Part shown: in pieces, positions 19,440 to 31,047 of the stretch
Numbering within the stretch: the stretch's first letter is position 1
How the letters are laid out: every line of letters starts with the position of its first letter
Assembly (NCBI GenBank): GCA_020137815.1
Contig: CM035353.1
Span: forward strand, 2,496,982 to 2,560,981
Reading direction: 5' to 3'
Source: Hormiphora californensis
Lineage: Eukaryota; Ctenophora; Tentaculata; Cydippida; Pleurobrachiidae
DNA length: 64,000 nucleotides
Translations under genes and position numbers: made by a program
The notes under the pieces: generated by a model
The model's input: the letters and a program-made list of their open reading frames with translations, nothing else
Database searches by the model: none
Told to the model about the DNA's origin: nothing

Positions 19440-22129
19440 CTCTCTCTGTGTCTCTCACTATCAAACTCTCTTTCACTGCCTTATTCCATTATATTCACCT
19501 CTTATATCCCTGATCCCGGCAGCAGGCAAAGGTGTAAGTGGGTCACCTTTCCCGCCAACTAATTTCAATTAGTTTTTGGCTTAATTTAGGTCCCTTTTTG
19601 GTTTCTAATCGCAGCATGAGATTATTTCATGATGTAATATTGTCGAAATGATGCGCTATATGAGAAACGAGACGAATTTCTGTGAAAATCGTATTTTAGA
19701 CGTCGTAATGACGTCATTTGACGTAATTAGTGACGTCGTAACGACGTAATTGCATCACGATATATTTTGAATCAATACCCCAAAGGAGCTTGTAAAGTTT
19801 CATTGACCACAGTGGTCAGGAAAGGGAGTTTTTTTGCTCGAAAAACGTTGAATTTGCTGAATTTTTTCGTCAAATTTTTGACTTTTGACGCGATTTAAGG
19901 GCTCAAAATGATAAGCTACGAAAATTCACAATATAGTATCTGAAAGTTCAGACAATTTGCCGGTAACGATTTTTCGTCAAATCAGAAATCGGAACACGTC
20001 TTTAGGGTGCTAGAGGCGTTTGAAAAAAGTTAGTCGGTCTCGCGCAATGACGTCACTCGTGACGTCATTGCGCGCGTCATAGCTAAGATGGAGAGTCTCC
20101 ACCCAGATGGGTACATGCACGAGACAATTATCTGTCGAATGCCGCTTGGTTTAAGGTCGTACGATGTCTGGTTCGTCTCAAACTGGGACCAAACGGATGG
20201 TAACAAAGCGTCTATACATATATATATATATATATATATCAACCTAGTTATCCCCACACTGAATTTTCTGTTTTGGGGGTGGTGTTATAACTTTTGAACA
20301 AAAAGAGCTAGCCACTTGAAATTTTTACCATCGATAGAGGTCTACAAGAAGCTTCTAAGTACAAAATTTCAGCTTCCTAGCTCTTCCGGTTCGGGAGTTA
20401 TGGCATGTCAAAAAGTGCCAAAATGGGCTAAAAGTATGAAATAACTATATATACGCTGTGAGCAAGCGGTCCGTTTTGGGGGGAAATTTTTTTTCGGGGG
20501 ATGGATGGGGTCACCTTTGCGCTTGCCAGCGCAGTGATATTGTATACCCCTCTCACTCACCACTGATTGTTTTTTGTCTCATACACAGAGTCGGAGGTAT
20601 CAGGAACTGATTTCCGAACATTGGGCTCCGCCGTTCTCAGGTCAACTGGTCCCTATACTCACTCTAATAGTAAACACGGATGGGGTAGAACATGCTAAAA
20701 GTTCGCCAAAATCTCTCAATCCTGTTCTTCTTGCAGTGAACGAACTGCCGCCAGAACTCCGCAATATTCTTCTTATTGCTCCATTTTTGTTCATTAAAAC
20801 AAAAAAAGAGAAGTTTAGCGATAAACTTCTCAAACTCTTGGTGAAGGACTTAAATGAGCTAGCCACAAACGGAGTAAGTATATAATATACAATATACAGT
20901 CGGACCCCGATTTAGGGACACCCTCGGGGGAAAGGCTCTTGTCCACTAAATCGGGGTTTCCACTAAATCGGGGTCAAATAAGGTTAATTTCCTATATTGG
21001 GGGAAAAAATCCTGTCCCTAAATCGGGGTGCCACTAAATCGAGGGGCCCTAAATTGGGGTCCGACAGTATTATGTACATGTACATATATACCATCTAAGC
21101 ATTTTATGATATTGAAACCTGATAGTGATTCATTTCTGATTTTTCACCCTGCGACACCAACAATAACCCAAAACTCACAACCTATGTTTGACCTCGCCCA
21201 CGCCCCTATAATAGGTTGCACTAATTATATAATATGTAAGTACTTCTCTCTTTCAGTTATATTGGGAAATGGACGGACACCCTCAATACACCAAAGTCTT
21301 AGTACACTCGGTTTCGGTGGATGCCGTTGCAAAACCAGAAATCCTAGGGTTGGTTGGCCATTCAGGATATAATTCATGTCCTTCCTGCACGGTTGATGGT
21401 AAGTAGGATTTGAGTTAGTTGATTTGACATTGCAGTAATAGACAATGGTCCCTGAACCATTAAAGTTCATTTTAATGGCCACTGATCATAGTATAATTAA
21501 AATTTCGATTTACGGATATCATGGTACCCGTTTTACGGGTTCTAAAATCATTTTGCACGAATATTATTGGTACCTAATAGGGGCTTTAGGACCTGAAAAT
21601 TACCTCGGAGAGAGTTGTCCGAAAATTGGCGCCGACTTCTTTTTTTCTGGTGACTTTCTGTCCGTATTTTTTTGGACAGTCACCAGATCCGGACTATAAC
21701 TCACCAAAATTCGAGATTTTAAATAGAGTTGTAGTCCGAAATATTCGAGTTCGAGTTTCAGTCCGGTAGCCCCTCTTTTTTTACACTATTACCCAGGATA
21801 TAAGAGGCCATTCAAAAAGGACGTCCGGGACCCCTGGACGTCTTTTTTGAATCGCCCCTAATGGTAAAAATCATGTTTTTTGTTTCTTACAGCGAATACT
21901 GGGGCATAGTCATTTTACTCAATTTCATAATAGGGGAGTACGTGGTAAAAGAAAAAAAGAAGACTGAAACCGGAAAACGTCGGGGTGGAAAAGTCAGTCT
22001 TGGTAGTGAAGCAGGGACGCCACGTACAGAGATTAACATAGGAACTGATGGCCAGAAGAAGTACCCTGTCCTGAATGATCTTATTGGTAGGTACATCCCC
22101 CTCTCTCTTTATCTCTTTCTCTCTCCCCC

Positions 22130-22186
<57 letters not shown>

Positions 22187-22229
22187 ACCCGCTCTCTCTC
22201 TCTCTCTCCTCTCTCTCTCTCCTCTCTCT

Positions 22230-22297
<68 letters not shown>

Positions 22298-23947
22298 TGT
22301 CCCTCTAACTCTCTCAGCTCCTCTCCCTTGTTACGTGTTCTTTTCAGGAATTAGCATTCTTTTCCAACTTGTCACAATCGACATTCTCCACTGTGGATGG
22401 ATTGGGGTAGTGAAGGCTCTCCTCCTGCAAATGACGAAAGGGACATCTGCTCAGGTGATGCAATTGATTAAGGCTGCCGATGAGTTTATCTTGGAACTGG
22501 ATCCGCCTTCATACATTGAGCGATATCGAGGTGAGAAGTAGAACATATTTCATATAGCTGGTAGCAGGTAGGAGGAGAAGGCCATAATCGGACTTGTTCT
22601 TGTTGTACTTGTAAGAGAGAGAAATGGGGAGTGGATAACAGAATTATAAGGGTAATAGTAGTAAGAGGAGATTAACATAGACTACAACCATTCGGCCATT
22701 CCTACTCCTAGGGGGTTCGTGGTGGGTGATCAAATGAAAAATGTTAAGCATTTAAAAATACTTTTAGGGTTTTCTGAATTAAACATGTGGAAAGCACACG
22801 AGTTTGCGACTTTTTTGTTTACATACTCAGTGCAGCTTTTTGAGCATCTGGCACAGACTGGACACATTACGACCGAGGTTGCAGAGCATTGGTACATCCT
22901 CGTGTGCGGTCTGACAAGACTTAACCTACCCGAGATAACACCTGATGACCTCAATGTATGTTTTATTACAATATCGCAATATGCACTGTAAATCGAAAAT
23001 CCCCACCCTGAAATCTGGATTTGATCTGGCTTTATTGTCTTGTCAGCCCTCCCAACCCCCATAATGCATTTTGTAGGTTGCGGAGCGTACCCTGAAGGCG
23101 TTTGTCGAAAGAGTGGGGCAGATACATGGAGACTTTGCTGTCACTTACAACGTTCACCAGTTTTTACATCTAACTGAGTGTGTTCGTCATCTTGGTCCTT
23201 TATGGGCAAATTCAATGTTCAGGTTAATCAAATGAAAGAATCGATTGTTTGTCCAGCTATATGAGTCTCATGATGATATAATTATGTTATAATGATATAT
23301 GGTCAAATTGAGACAACGGCATCATCAGCTCAAATTAATTTGTTTAAAGTAGTGTTGAAAAGTACAAATCGGTATTTACCTGAGTTTAGTTTCCCTGCTC
23401 TTTTGATATATGTACCTATCTAGAAAACTTGTGGGGGTCGAAATCTAACATTTTGCTTCATTTTCCTAGATTTGAGGGTTTCAATCGAGTGCTTTTGGCA
23501 TCCTTTCACGGTACACGACATCAATGTATGCAGATTGGAAAACGCCTTGGCCTCCGGTTTGCTATCTTGATGCTACCAGGGCCATGCCAACTCACCGGTC
23601 TCCAAAAAAAGTTGATCATTAGCCGTCCGATGTCTCCGACCGAGCTGATTGATGCTGGCTTGAAACACCTCGCTGAATCGATATTCAAGCGATCGAGAAT
23701 TGGAAAAATACTGCTGAAGCAAGGAGCTTTTTGTCAGGTGCGGGGTTTGCTGGATGTGGCAACAGTTTTAGGATTCACCGCCGATGGGGACGTGATTGTA
23801 ACTGGTCGGAAAAGTGTTCCATATTTAGATTTGCCACACTCATTCCAGTTCACCGAGGAAGAAACTGAATCCTACTCAGTTCCATCGAAGGACATATTTT
23901 TGGGGTTCTCGGTGAAACAAGTGTTTCATAAGAGGCTTAGGAACTAA
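18530..23947 (+). CDS. CACTA (EnSpm-like) transposase-derived gene, nine exons
   Basis: Exons read by eye: 18530-18675, 18775-19036, 20589-20873, 21257-21398, 21934-22086, 22348-22530, 22712-22955, 23077-23222, 23470-23947 (about 680 codons, all with GT...AG). Exon 2 has a CSIC...CAMC zinc pair. Exon 4 carries LYWEMDGHPQYTKV and GHSGYNSCPSC. Exon 6 has TIDILHCGWIGVVKALLL, equivalent to the D-x-M-H-C motif. Exons 8-9 read YNVHQFLHLTECVRHLGPLW and EGFNRVLLASFHGTRHQ, the conserved H-rich end of animal CACTA-type transposases. Codon phase agrees at seven of eight junctions; the exon 6 to 7 junction (22530/22712) is one base out, so there is a frameshift or an unseen boundary. No terminal inverted repeats with CACTA ends were seen. 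Introns are loaded with younger repeats. It could be a domesticated gene or an old copy. Confidence 0.7.
19210..20536 (+). mobile_element. Foldback element family F, copy 1 (intron 2 of the CACTA-like gene)
   Basis: The left end is a hairpin with arms of about 75 bp: GCCAAAAACTAATTGAAATT ... TAGTTGGCGGGAAAGGTGAC, mirrored at 19512-19582, with a (CT)n loop (19308-19470). A body with TGACGTCA palindromes (19709, 20048, 20060) follows. The right end is GGTCACCTTTGCGCTTGCC + AGCGCAGTG. The same two ends bound 48693-50301 and, inverted, 25270-25934. No protein is encoded. Confidence 0.75.
20897..21066. mobile_element. Pogo-like MITE (ATCGGGG family), copy 2
   Basis: TA-CAGTCGGACCCCGATTTAG at the left and GGGGTCCGACAG-TA at the right, with TAAATCGGGG sub-repeats inside. 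It lies in intron 3 of the CACTA-like gene. Confidence 0.8.
21655..21856. repeat. Two small repeats in intron 4 of the CACTA-like gene
   Basis: 21655-21775 is an inverted relative of the 7090-7690 repeat (GGTGACTTTCTGTCCG, AGATCCGGACTATAACTC). 21801-21856 is a hairpin (CATTCAAAAAGGACGTCC, mirrored by GGACGTCTTTTTTGAATCG) whose arm sequence also occurs at 5094-5112. Confidence 0.6.
22098..22310 (+). repeat. (CT)n microsatellite in intron 5 of the CACTA-like gene
   Basis: Interrupted (CT)n immediately after the 5' splice site of exon 5 and ending before the exon 6 acceptor. It makes up most of this intron. Confidence 0.95.
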
Positions 23948-24114
23948 AATGGGCGTCTCTATTTTATGTCTATGCCCTGCCTCCGTCTCTTACTAATAAT
24001 GATGTGTTATATGAGTTTCAAACTTTCATCAACTGTAACGAAAAAGAAAGTACTAGAGATTTATATTGTTTTTTCCCTCCGTTACCTATGTCACCCCCAC
24101 CCCAATAGCCAACT

Positions 24115-24823
24115 AAGTGTGTCTAGTGCAATGATAGACATGATAACTGTCGAATGAACTAGGTGTAACTGGTACAATGATAGGCAGGATGACGGCATAG
24201 TGAACTAGGTGTGAGGGGTACAATGATAGACAGGGTAACTGCAGAATGAACTAGGTGTGAGTGGTACAATGATAGGCAGGATAACTACAGAATGTACTAG
24301 GTGTGACTGGTGCAATAGTAGGCAGGGTAACTGCAGAATGAACTAGGTGTGACTGGTACAATGATAGACAGGATAACTGCAGAATGAACTAGGTGAGTGG
24401 TACAATGATAGGCAGGATAACTGCAGAATGAACTAGGTGTGAGTGGCACAATGCTAGGCAGGATAACTGCAGAATGAACTAGGTGTGAGTGGTACAATGA
24501 TAGACAGGGTAACTGCAGAATGAACTAGGTGTGAGTGGTACAATGATAGGCAGGATAGCTGCAGAATGAACTAGGTGTGATTAGTGCAATGATAGACATG
24601 ATAACTGTCGAATGAACTAGGTGTAACTGGTACAATGATAGGCAGGATGACGGCATAGTGAACTAGGTGTGAGGGGTACAATGATAGACAGGGTAACTGC
24701 AGAATGAACTAGGTGTGAGTGGTACAATGAGATACAGGGTAACTGCAGAATGAACTAGGTGTGAGTGGTACAATGATAGACAGGGTAACTGCAGAATAAA
24801 CTAGGTGTGAGTGGTACAATGGG
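24115..24823. repeat. 46-bp minisatellite, about 15 copies
   Basis: The unit GAACTAGGTGTGAGTGGTAC-AATGATAGACAGGGTAACTG-CAGAAT varies at a few positions (GGCAGGAT for GACAGGGT; one unit is shortened). 46 is not a multiple of 3 and the translated repeats are frame-shifted copies, so it is non-coding. It begins 170 bp after the CACTA-like stop codon. Confidence 0.9.
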
Positions 24824-24835
24824 GGGTGCGGAAAA

Positions 24836-25123
<288 letters not shown>

Positions 25124-25269
25124 AATAGCATGAGCCATTCAAGGAACGTCGAGAAGAGTTATGAACGGTTTGAGAGGAATCTGCGATCCCGATTGTACGT
25201 GTCTATATCTCTATTATTCCTCTTCTAAACATGACCCACATCAAATGGAAGATGTATGCGGAGACGTAT

Positions 25270-25934
25270 CACTGCGCTGGCAAGCGCAAGGGTGGCCCCA
25301 TCCCCTCCCCCCAAAAACTTTTCCTGAAAAAAACTTGCCAACAGCGTAGATATAACAATTTTAAAGTTTAAGCCCATTTTGGCACTTTTCGACCCCTCCT
25401 AACTCAAGAACCAGATGAGCTAGGAGGCTGAAATTTGGTACTAAGAAGCTTCACATAGACGACCGTATTGACGTCACAAAGTGACGTCATTGGAAAATCT
25501 CATACCGAATATTTTCAAACGCCTCTAACACCCTCTAGACGTATTCTGATTCCTTTTTTGACGGAAAATCGTTGGTGGCAAATTGTCTGAACTTTCAGAT
25601 ATTTTCTCTAACTTGTAAATTTCAGATATTAAAACGCGTTGGAACTCAAAAATTTGATGTGAAAATCCAAATAAAATTTCACATTTCGTGCAATAACTTC
25701 AGTTTTTGACCTCAAACAACCAAAAATAGACCAAATTTAGAGCAAAAACTAATTGAAATTAGTTCGCCAGAAAGGTGGCCCACTCCTTCATTTCCGCCAC
25801 CTTTGAGTTGAAGGCCGAAAAGTATACGGATACCTCAATGTCTTTGAAGCCTAAACTCAAAGGTGACGGAAATAAAGGAGTAAGAACAAAGTGGGCCACC
25901 TTTCCGGCGAACTAACTTCAATTAGTTTTTGCTC
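25270..25934 (-). mobile_element. Foldback element family F, copy 2 (short, inverted)
   Basis: It begins CACTGCGCTGGCAAGCGCAA and ends AACTAACTTCAATTAGTTTT-TGCTC, i.e. the family ends in reverse order. The hairpin arms (25746-25830, 25850-25934) enclose a short loop without (CT)n. TGACGTCA palindromes are at 25469 and 25482. It is about half the length of the other copies. Confidence 0.75.
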
Positions 25935-26011
25935 TAGATAATTATATACTCAGTATATAAAGTTATAACACGTAGGTACCACTTATTGAACCCATATTTA
26001 TTTTCAGTCAG

Positions 26012-26964
26012 ATGAACCGACTCCGTGGGCGGGAGCTTTTCACTGAAACTCCTACTCAAACCCAACCTCTAACCATGGCCGAGATCGCCGCAAAATTCCT
26101 AAATGGTTAGTGATTATAATTTATAAACTATGAAGCCCGACGCTTACCAGATAATTTTCATGTTTCATCCTAACCATATAGTTATGAGATATCATTCATA
26201 ATCGGCATATTATATTTCCCTACTGTTGATCATATTTGTATTATATAAATACAATATTATAATACAATAGAGAGAAAGTGGGATATGGTAGCAGCAGGTA
26301 TAAAGAGATATTATAAATCTTGCTCCTCTTCCTCCTCTTGAAAAGTTACCAAAGAGTGAAAAGAGTGAACAATTTTGGTAACACTATCATCATATTTTTG
26401 GAAACAGTCACAGTTTATCGTACTATACTGCGAACGAGCAGATCAACCGGGCAGATATGACATTTATATCTAAATCTCTCACACTCATATTTCGGTAGGT
26501 GTCACCAAGGAGAACGCCGGCACAGGACCCCTGGTGGTGAGGAGGCGGCCTTTTTATGCGTCCTCCCGAAAGCCCTCTCGCCCAGCCACCTCCCACCAGA
26601 CCTCTCCATCCCACTATGCATCCCCGCCTACAGAAGAGGTCCAACCCATCCCCAGCCTGGAATTTACTATCCCTGACGAGGAACCTATGACCACCCCGAT
26701 ACCGGAAGAGGAGGAACCTATGACCACCCCGATACCGGAAGAGGAACCCATGACCACCCCGATACCGGAAGAGAAGGAACCCACTCCGACCCCGATACCG
26801 GAAGAGGAACCCACCCCCACCCCGATACCGGAAGAGAAGGAACCCATGACCACCCCGATACCGGAAGAGAAGGAACCCATGACCACCCCGATACCGGAAG
26901 AGGAGGAACCCACTGGAAACATCGTGTCCGACACTGAAAGACATCAGGGGCGACCTTTTGCCTG
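26012..26964 (+). CDS. Two-exon ORF with PIPEEEEPMTT repeats; unknown
   Basis: Exon 1 runs from ATG 26012 (MNRLRGRELFTETPTQTQP ... AAKFLNG) to a GT donor at about 26105. Exon 2 begins after an AG at 26499 and stays in phase (GVTKENAGTGPLVV ...) to a stop at about 26965. The C-terminal half is an octuple proline/glutamate repeat, unit about 10-12 residues (EEPMTTPIPEE / EEPTPTPIPEE), encoded by near-identical 30-36 bp DNA units at 26688-26915. The repeat keeps frame, which favours translation, but GC content and third bases follow the DNA repeat. No known domain was recognised, and exons before or after may be missing. Confidence 0.4.
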
Positions 26965-27134
26965 AGATATTGGGACGGGTAATGTACAACATTGGAATTT
27001 GGAATGGTAAGATATGGAATCCAACTTTCACATATATTATTGCTTATATGTACTATAATATACTATATATACTAAACAGAGTGTGAGGTGTCTTCGATAC
27101 CAAGTAAAATAATATTTATGAAATTATTTAGATT

Positions 27135-27539
27135 TTTTACATTCATACAAGTGGGAACAATAACTGACCCTACAGCTTTATCAGGAAATATGATGGTTGT
27201 CAAACAAGATCCTCAGACACTGTCTGTTCAACAGAGAATGTACACATTTTTCATTACTATAATCCATCTCACACAATATGTAGTACGGACGCTGGTTTTA
27301 AGTTCTGTCATCTTCAGGACTAGTTTAAGGCTTACCCGGCAGCTAAGTCATTATTGGAAATTGCTATGTCTAGGACACATCAGCAATCGCCCCAGCAATC
27401 TCGTTATTCAAAGGCCGTAAAAGATATTAGTATCGAACTTGTAATTAATTGCTGTTTTAACGATGGGTTAAATCAATCCACGTTGAATGAAAGAATAAGA
27501 CGAAGGCGTAAACGGCAGTTTACACATACCTATGCCTAA
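27135..27539 (+). pseudogene. Possible exon remnants, unknown protein
   Basis: Two adjoining frames look protein-like: GTITDPTALSGNMMVVKQDP up to about 27310, then AYPAAKSLLEIAMSRTHQQS ... SRYSKAVKDISIELVINCCF and a basic tail RIRRRRKRQFTHTYA to TAA 27537-27539. A frame change is needed near 27320, by splice or lesion. I do not recognise the family. 27540-28270 holds further scraps (e.g. LKDKRSALWSNPKYPRPVP near 27900) with stops between them. Confidence 0.3.
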
Positions 27540-28271
27540 TTGCAAAAGACTATCTAGACAAAAATGTCGTTGATTTGGTAGGGCGAATATGCATATATGG
27601 AAAATTTGGTCCATTCTTGATCCTGTGAGCCCTCTATCTCTAATAGTGAAGATGAGGAAGAAGATTAATTATAGATCTCCGTAAAACAGGTAGTTTTTGA
27701 ATAAAACTTTGTAATAAGTAACAGAAAAAAGATACTGCAGAAGGTTATTAAAATACCGATCCGAACCTAAAGGCAATCGCGAGTATTTTTCTATACTCAT
27801 AAAAGGGATCCGATACATTGTTGGACATGGCCTGGCTTACCGCCATGATGCTGAATCAGATGAAACAGTGAATAATGACGTCCTGCCAACTGCACAACTC
27901 AAAGATAAAAGGAGCGCACTCTGGAGCAACCCTAAGTACCCCCGACCCGTACCTCTGCTGTGCTATCAGTTGTTGTGAGCACCCTCTCATGTAAGCCGGA
28001 TGGGAAGGAGAGAAGAAAACGTGTGCAGAGGGTATCCGGAGAATGCCTGACAGAGAAATCTAGGTAGTATTGAGATTCCACGAAGCAGAGAGGGAGATGG
28101 AAAAGAAAAATGGCTGGATGAGATTACACCTGAATCCTTGAGAAGACAGGGCCTTCAACTTTATCTGAAGAACCGTGTGTCGTGTGAAGGCGGTCAGTCA
28201 ACGTTCTAAGTGAGGGGGATATTTACAACTTATATCCCTCAATCATAGCATGATCGATACCTGGGAGAAAT

Positions 28272-28463
28272 TTGGAAGACTATTACTGTAGAATGCGTGT
28301 CACAACCACGTTGAAGAATTACTTGTGGAAGCTGCATCCACTAGGTTTAAGGAGAAGTTTGAGCTCCTTAACTATGCACCAAGGTTCACCGACCCGATAT
28401 CCTAGAACCTTGGGGATGGACCGGAATGCTGTTTTAGAAGTCTGTACCCTAGTCAGAATTTAA
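28272..28463 (+). pseudogene. Decayed coding-like fragment
   Basis: Short open frames in two phases (VEAASTRFKEKFELLNYAPR in one) around 28320-28410 suggest a former exon. No start, domain or splice context could be supported. Confidence 0.2.
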
Positions 28464-28816
28464 CACAGGTAATTTATGAAATAAAACGGGTGGGACATGG
28501 CCAACCCATTAACCCTTTGGGGACGATACTAGTTAATATACTAGTTAACATAACTATGTCAAACAAACAGGTATCTAAAACAGTCATCTAGCTGTAGAAG
28601 CTGGTAAAATAATGCCTCAACAAGAGATGACTTCATGACAATTGTAAAAAAGGAAGTACATACTACATATCATCAAAAGGAATCCCGAGCTATGAATGGA
28701 GTTTGCAATGGAGGAGGACTTGATGATGGATGAAATATAACGGACGCTCTCATTCGGATTAGGGTGGGGGTTAGAACCATGAATTTAAAAATACAGTCCA
28801 AATTACGAGGAGCGGG

Positions 28817-29104
28817 ATGCGGATGACATGGAAATCGATTGGGAGGAGAGGGAGCGAGCTAACCGGAAAAGCTGTTTCCATCAACATGTCAACCATCGAT
28901 TTCGAAACATTGAAACAGGTGGTAAGGGCCATAATGCAGGAAGAGAGGGCGCTGGCGGAAGGAGCGGGGGCGAATTCGTTGGTGGCAGCGGCACAGCAGG
29001 CGGGCGAGGAGGTGGCTGTTTCTTCTGCGCGGGAGATTTGTCTGAAGTGTGATCATTTCGTGGACCCTGCACCATGTTATACACATCAAACTATCGGAAC
29101 CTAA
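28817..29104 (+). CDS. Small ORF of unknown function
   Basis: A 95-residue frame (MRMTWKSIGRRGSELTG ... MSTIDFETLKQVVRAIMQEE ... AAAQQAGEEVAVSS ... CLKCDHFVDPAPC) with a helical middle and a Cys/His-containing end. Base composition is clearly more GC-rich than the surrounding 27-32 kb. No domain recognised; it may be part of a mobile element protein. 29105-29640 shows nothing. Confidence 0.25.
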   Translation: MRMTWKSIGRRGSELTGKAVSINMSTIDFETLKQVVRAIMQEERALAEGAGANSLVAAAQQAGEEVAVSSAREICLKCDHFVDPAPCYTHQTIGT

Positions 29105-29641
29105 CCAACAGCAATAGCTAGTATAAGGAAGTGTGAAGAAAGGCGGAAATGGTCGGAAGGCCGGGGGCACAGGATGAGATCAACAAGCCGGAAATAGAAT
29201 ACGAAACTCTATTAAAAATTCCATTCCTGTACACCGGTCAAACCAACAAAGTTTCGAACCTTGTATTGAACGGTATGTTATAAATGCAATGTAAGTATTA
29301 TAACAATTAATATGACGTGATCAACTGCTATAGCCCAACTGTTCATTCTGAGAATTCTGATACAAAGATATTATTTGCCGTACTGATATATGAGGTAACT
29401 CCAACCCCCAGTTTCATCTCCTTGTTTAACATTGGGAGTTACCAAGGGAATCCACTGGGTTCGATAATCTAGGCACATACCCACAGTACTATTCGAATTG
29501 GCGTATCTTTATATCAGGAATCTCGGATAGCAACAATCCTTGTGTTTTATTGCTATCTGAACAGATTAGGCGTATAGACAGGGCTCTTATTAAGTATTAT
29601 TGTATAAAATAGTGTACAATTTGTACATTGTACACTGCTAT

Positions 29642-29866
29642 CAGTGGTCATCCGACATAATTGCCATACCTCGACGTGAAATTCGACCTGAATCTCGACC
29701 TGGAATGAGGCGCGCATTCGTAGTGAGCGAGACACAAAGACTAACGAGAGAGAAGAGTTGAAGCGCGACACCATTTGCTTACTGCGGCACATCTCTCTGA
29801 TGCGCGCCTCATTCCAGGTCGAGATTCAGGTCGAATTTCACGTCGGGATATGTCGGATGACCACTG
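29642..29866. mobile_element. Foldback MITE with CAGTGGTCATCCGACA ends
   Basis: Perfect-looking inverted ends CAGTGGTCATCCGACATA / TATGTCGGATGACCACTG. A long second stretch of complementarity (ACGTGAAATTCGACCTGAAT, CGACCTGGAATGAGGCGCGC) lies just inside. It is flanked by AT/TA. It has about 75-bp arms and no coding capacity. 29870-30280 is otherwise empty. Confidence 0.7.
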
Positions 29867-30279
29867 TATATCAATATCGGAAATAGTTTAATCTAAATTA
29901 ACAGTTTAGATGCTATGTTCCACTGCTGAAGAGACTCCATAGCAGTGCCTCTGCCCAGAGGACCACAGTCAATATAAACAGACACCCGGCTTGTGGATGA
30001 GAGGAAGATGTGTATTATGTACCACACCGGGAATCTGGAGGCTTATCATCACCTCAATTGAACGGTCTGTGATTGAAGTACCTTTAAATTCAACGACCGA
30101 CGACCGTCTGGGACCAGACAGAATAGTTCAATCAATACCTTAAGCTTACTCCCCTGCTTTATCAAGTTATAAAGCCCCTTCTAACAAAAAGCGGACCGTG
30201 ATGCCAACGTCTGTTAGGAAGCCAATTGTACCCCCAGTGGTACCTTTCGAAAGTGAGCCATTACTCCTTCTCGTCAAGC

Positions 30280-30335
30280 ATTGCCCTTTCATATCTCTCG
30301 GCGATGAGAAACAACAAGAATTCTACCGGGGCGTA
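30280..30335 (+). repeat. Short duplicated segment, copy 1 (copy 2 at 31423-31480)
   Basis: CCCTTTCATATCTCTCGGCG + ATGAGAAACAACAAGAAT + CTACCGGGG recurs with few changes 1.14 kb downstream, where it is followed by a longer open stretch. Origin unknown. Confidence 0.6.
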
Positions 30336-30746
30336 AAAGTTCCTTCTCCCGCTTCAAAGAGGTTAAATTAAGAAATATATAAGTATAGTGTATGTATATT
30401 CATTCCGTCTACGAATTGGTCTATACTATCTTGATAAAATAGTCAGGAGAGAGCAGTTGAGGACGCATGATCTCCCCAACTTAATAACATAAATTACTAT
30501 ATTTGTTCGACAAAACCTTACGGAAGCCTCAAGAAGTCAAGAACCCTGCCAACCATTATATGTTGAGAGCCACTCTAAAGCAGGAATCCATGTCTCACAC
30601 ACCGAGACAAACACGGCAGAAGTTAATGATGCCGTAGAGCTCTTGGATTGATCACTGAATACAACACCGTTTGATGTTCAGTTGAAAAAACCTTCTGGCA
30701 AGCAAAGGGCCAAACAATTGACTCAAAAATTGAAGAGAATCAGAAC

Positions 30747-30956
30747 ATGGCCAGAGCCAGAGTCAAGGTTGAGATGGTTTTTAAGGAGGAACTCAAGGAC
30801 ACAAGGATTATCCTGGACGCAAAGGAGATCGTGATTGACCAGCCAAACAACCTTCAATATTTCCTTAAGATGGGACGGTCACGGGCTAAACGTGTGAAGA
30901 CGAGGCATACGGCGCCCCGAGGATGTACGGGTCTCCATGGCTGTTTTACTTGTTAA
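30747..30956 (+). CDS. Small basic ORF, unknown
   Basis: A 69-residue frame (MARARVKVEMVFKEELKDTR ... ILDAKEIVIDQPNNLQYFLK ... GRSRAKRVKTRHTAPRG). It has a mixed helix/strand-looking N-terminus and a basic C-terminus. No relatives recognised; it could be an exon piece. Confidence 0.25.
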   Translation: MARARVKVEMVFKEELKDTRIILDAKEIVIDQPNNLQYFLKMGRSRAKRVKTRHTAPRGCTGLHGCFTC

Positions 30957-31047
30957 TAGCTCCTCGCAACCGTGAGTAGAGCACTCTCCGGGACAAGGAC
31001 CATCAACAACAAGTACTAACTAATGTGTATAGTATTAACTAATATGT

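Noticed and set aside
24297-24497. Cys/Ser-rich repeat protein on the minus strand
   Set aside because: 46-bp units shift frame with each repeat and contain an indel, so no protein is maintained.
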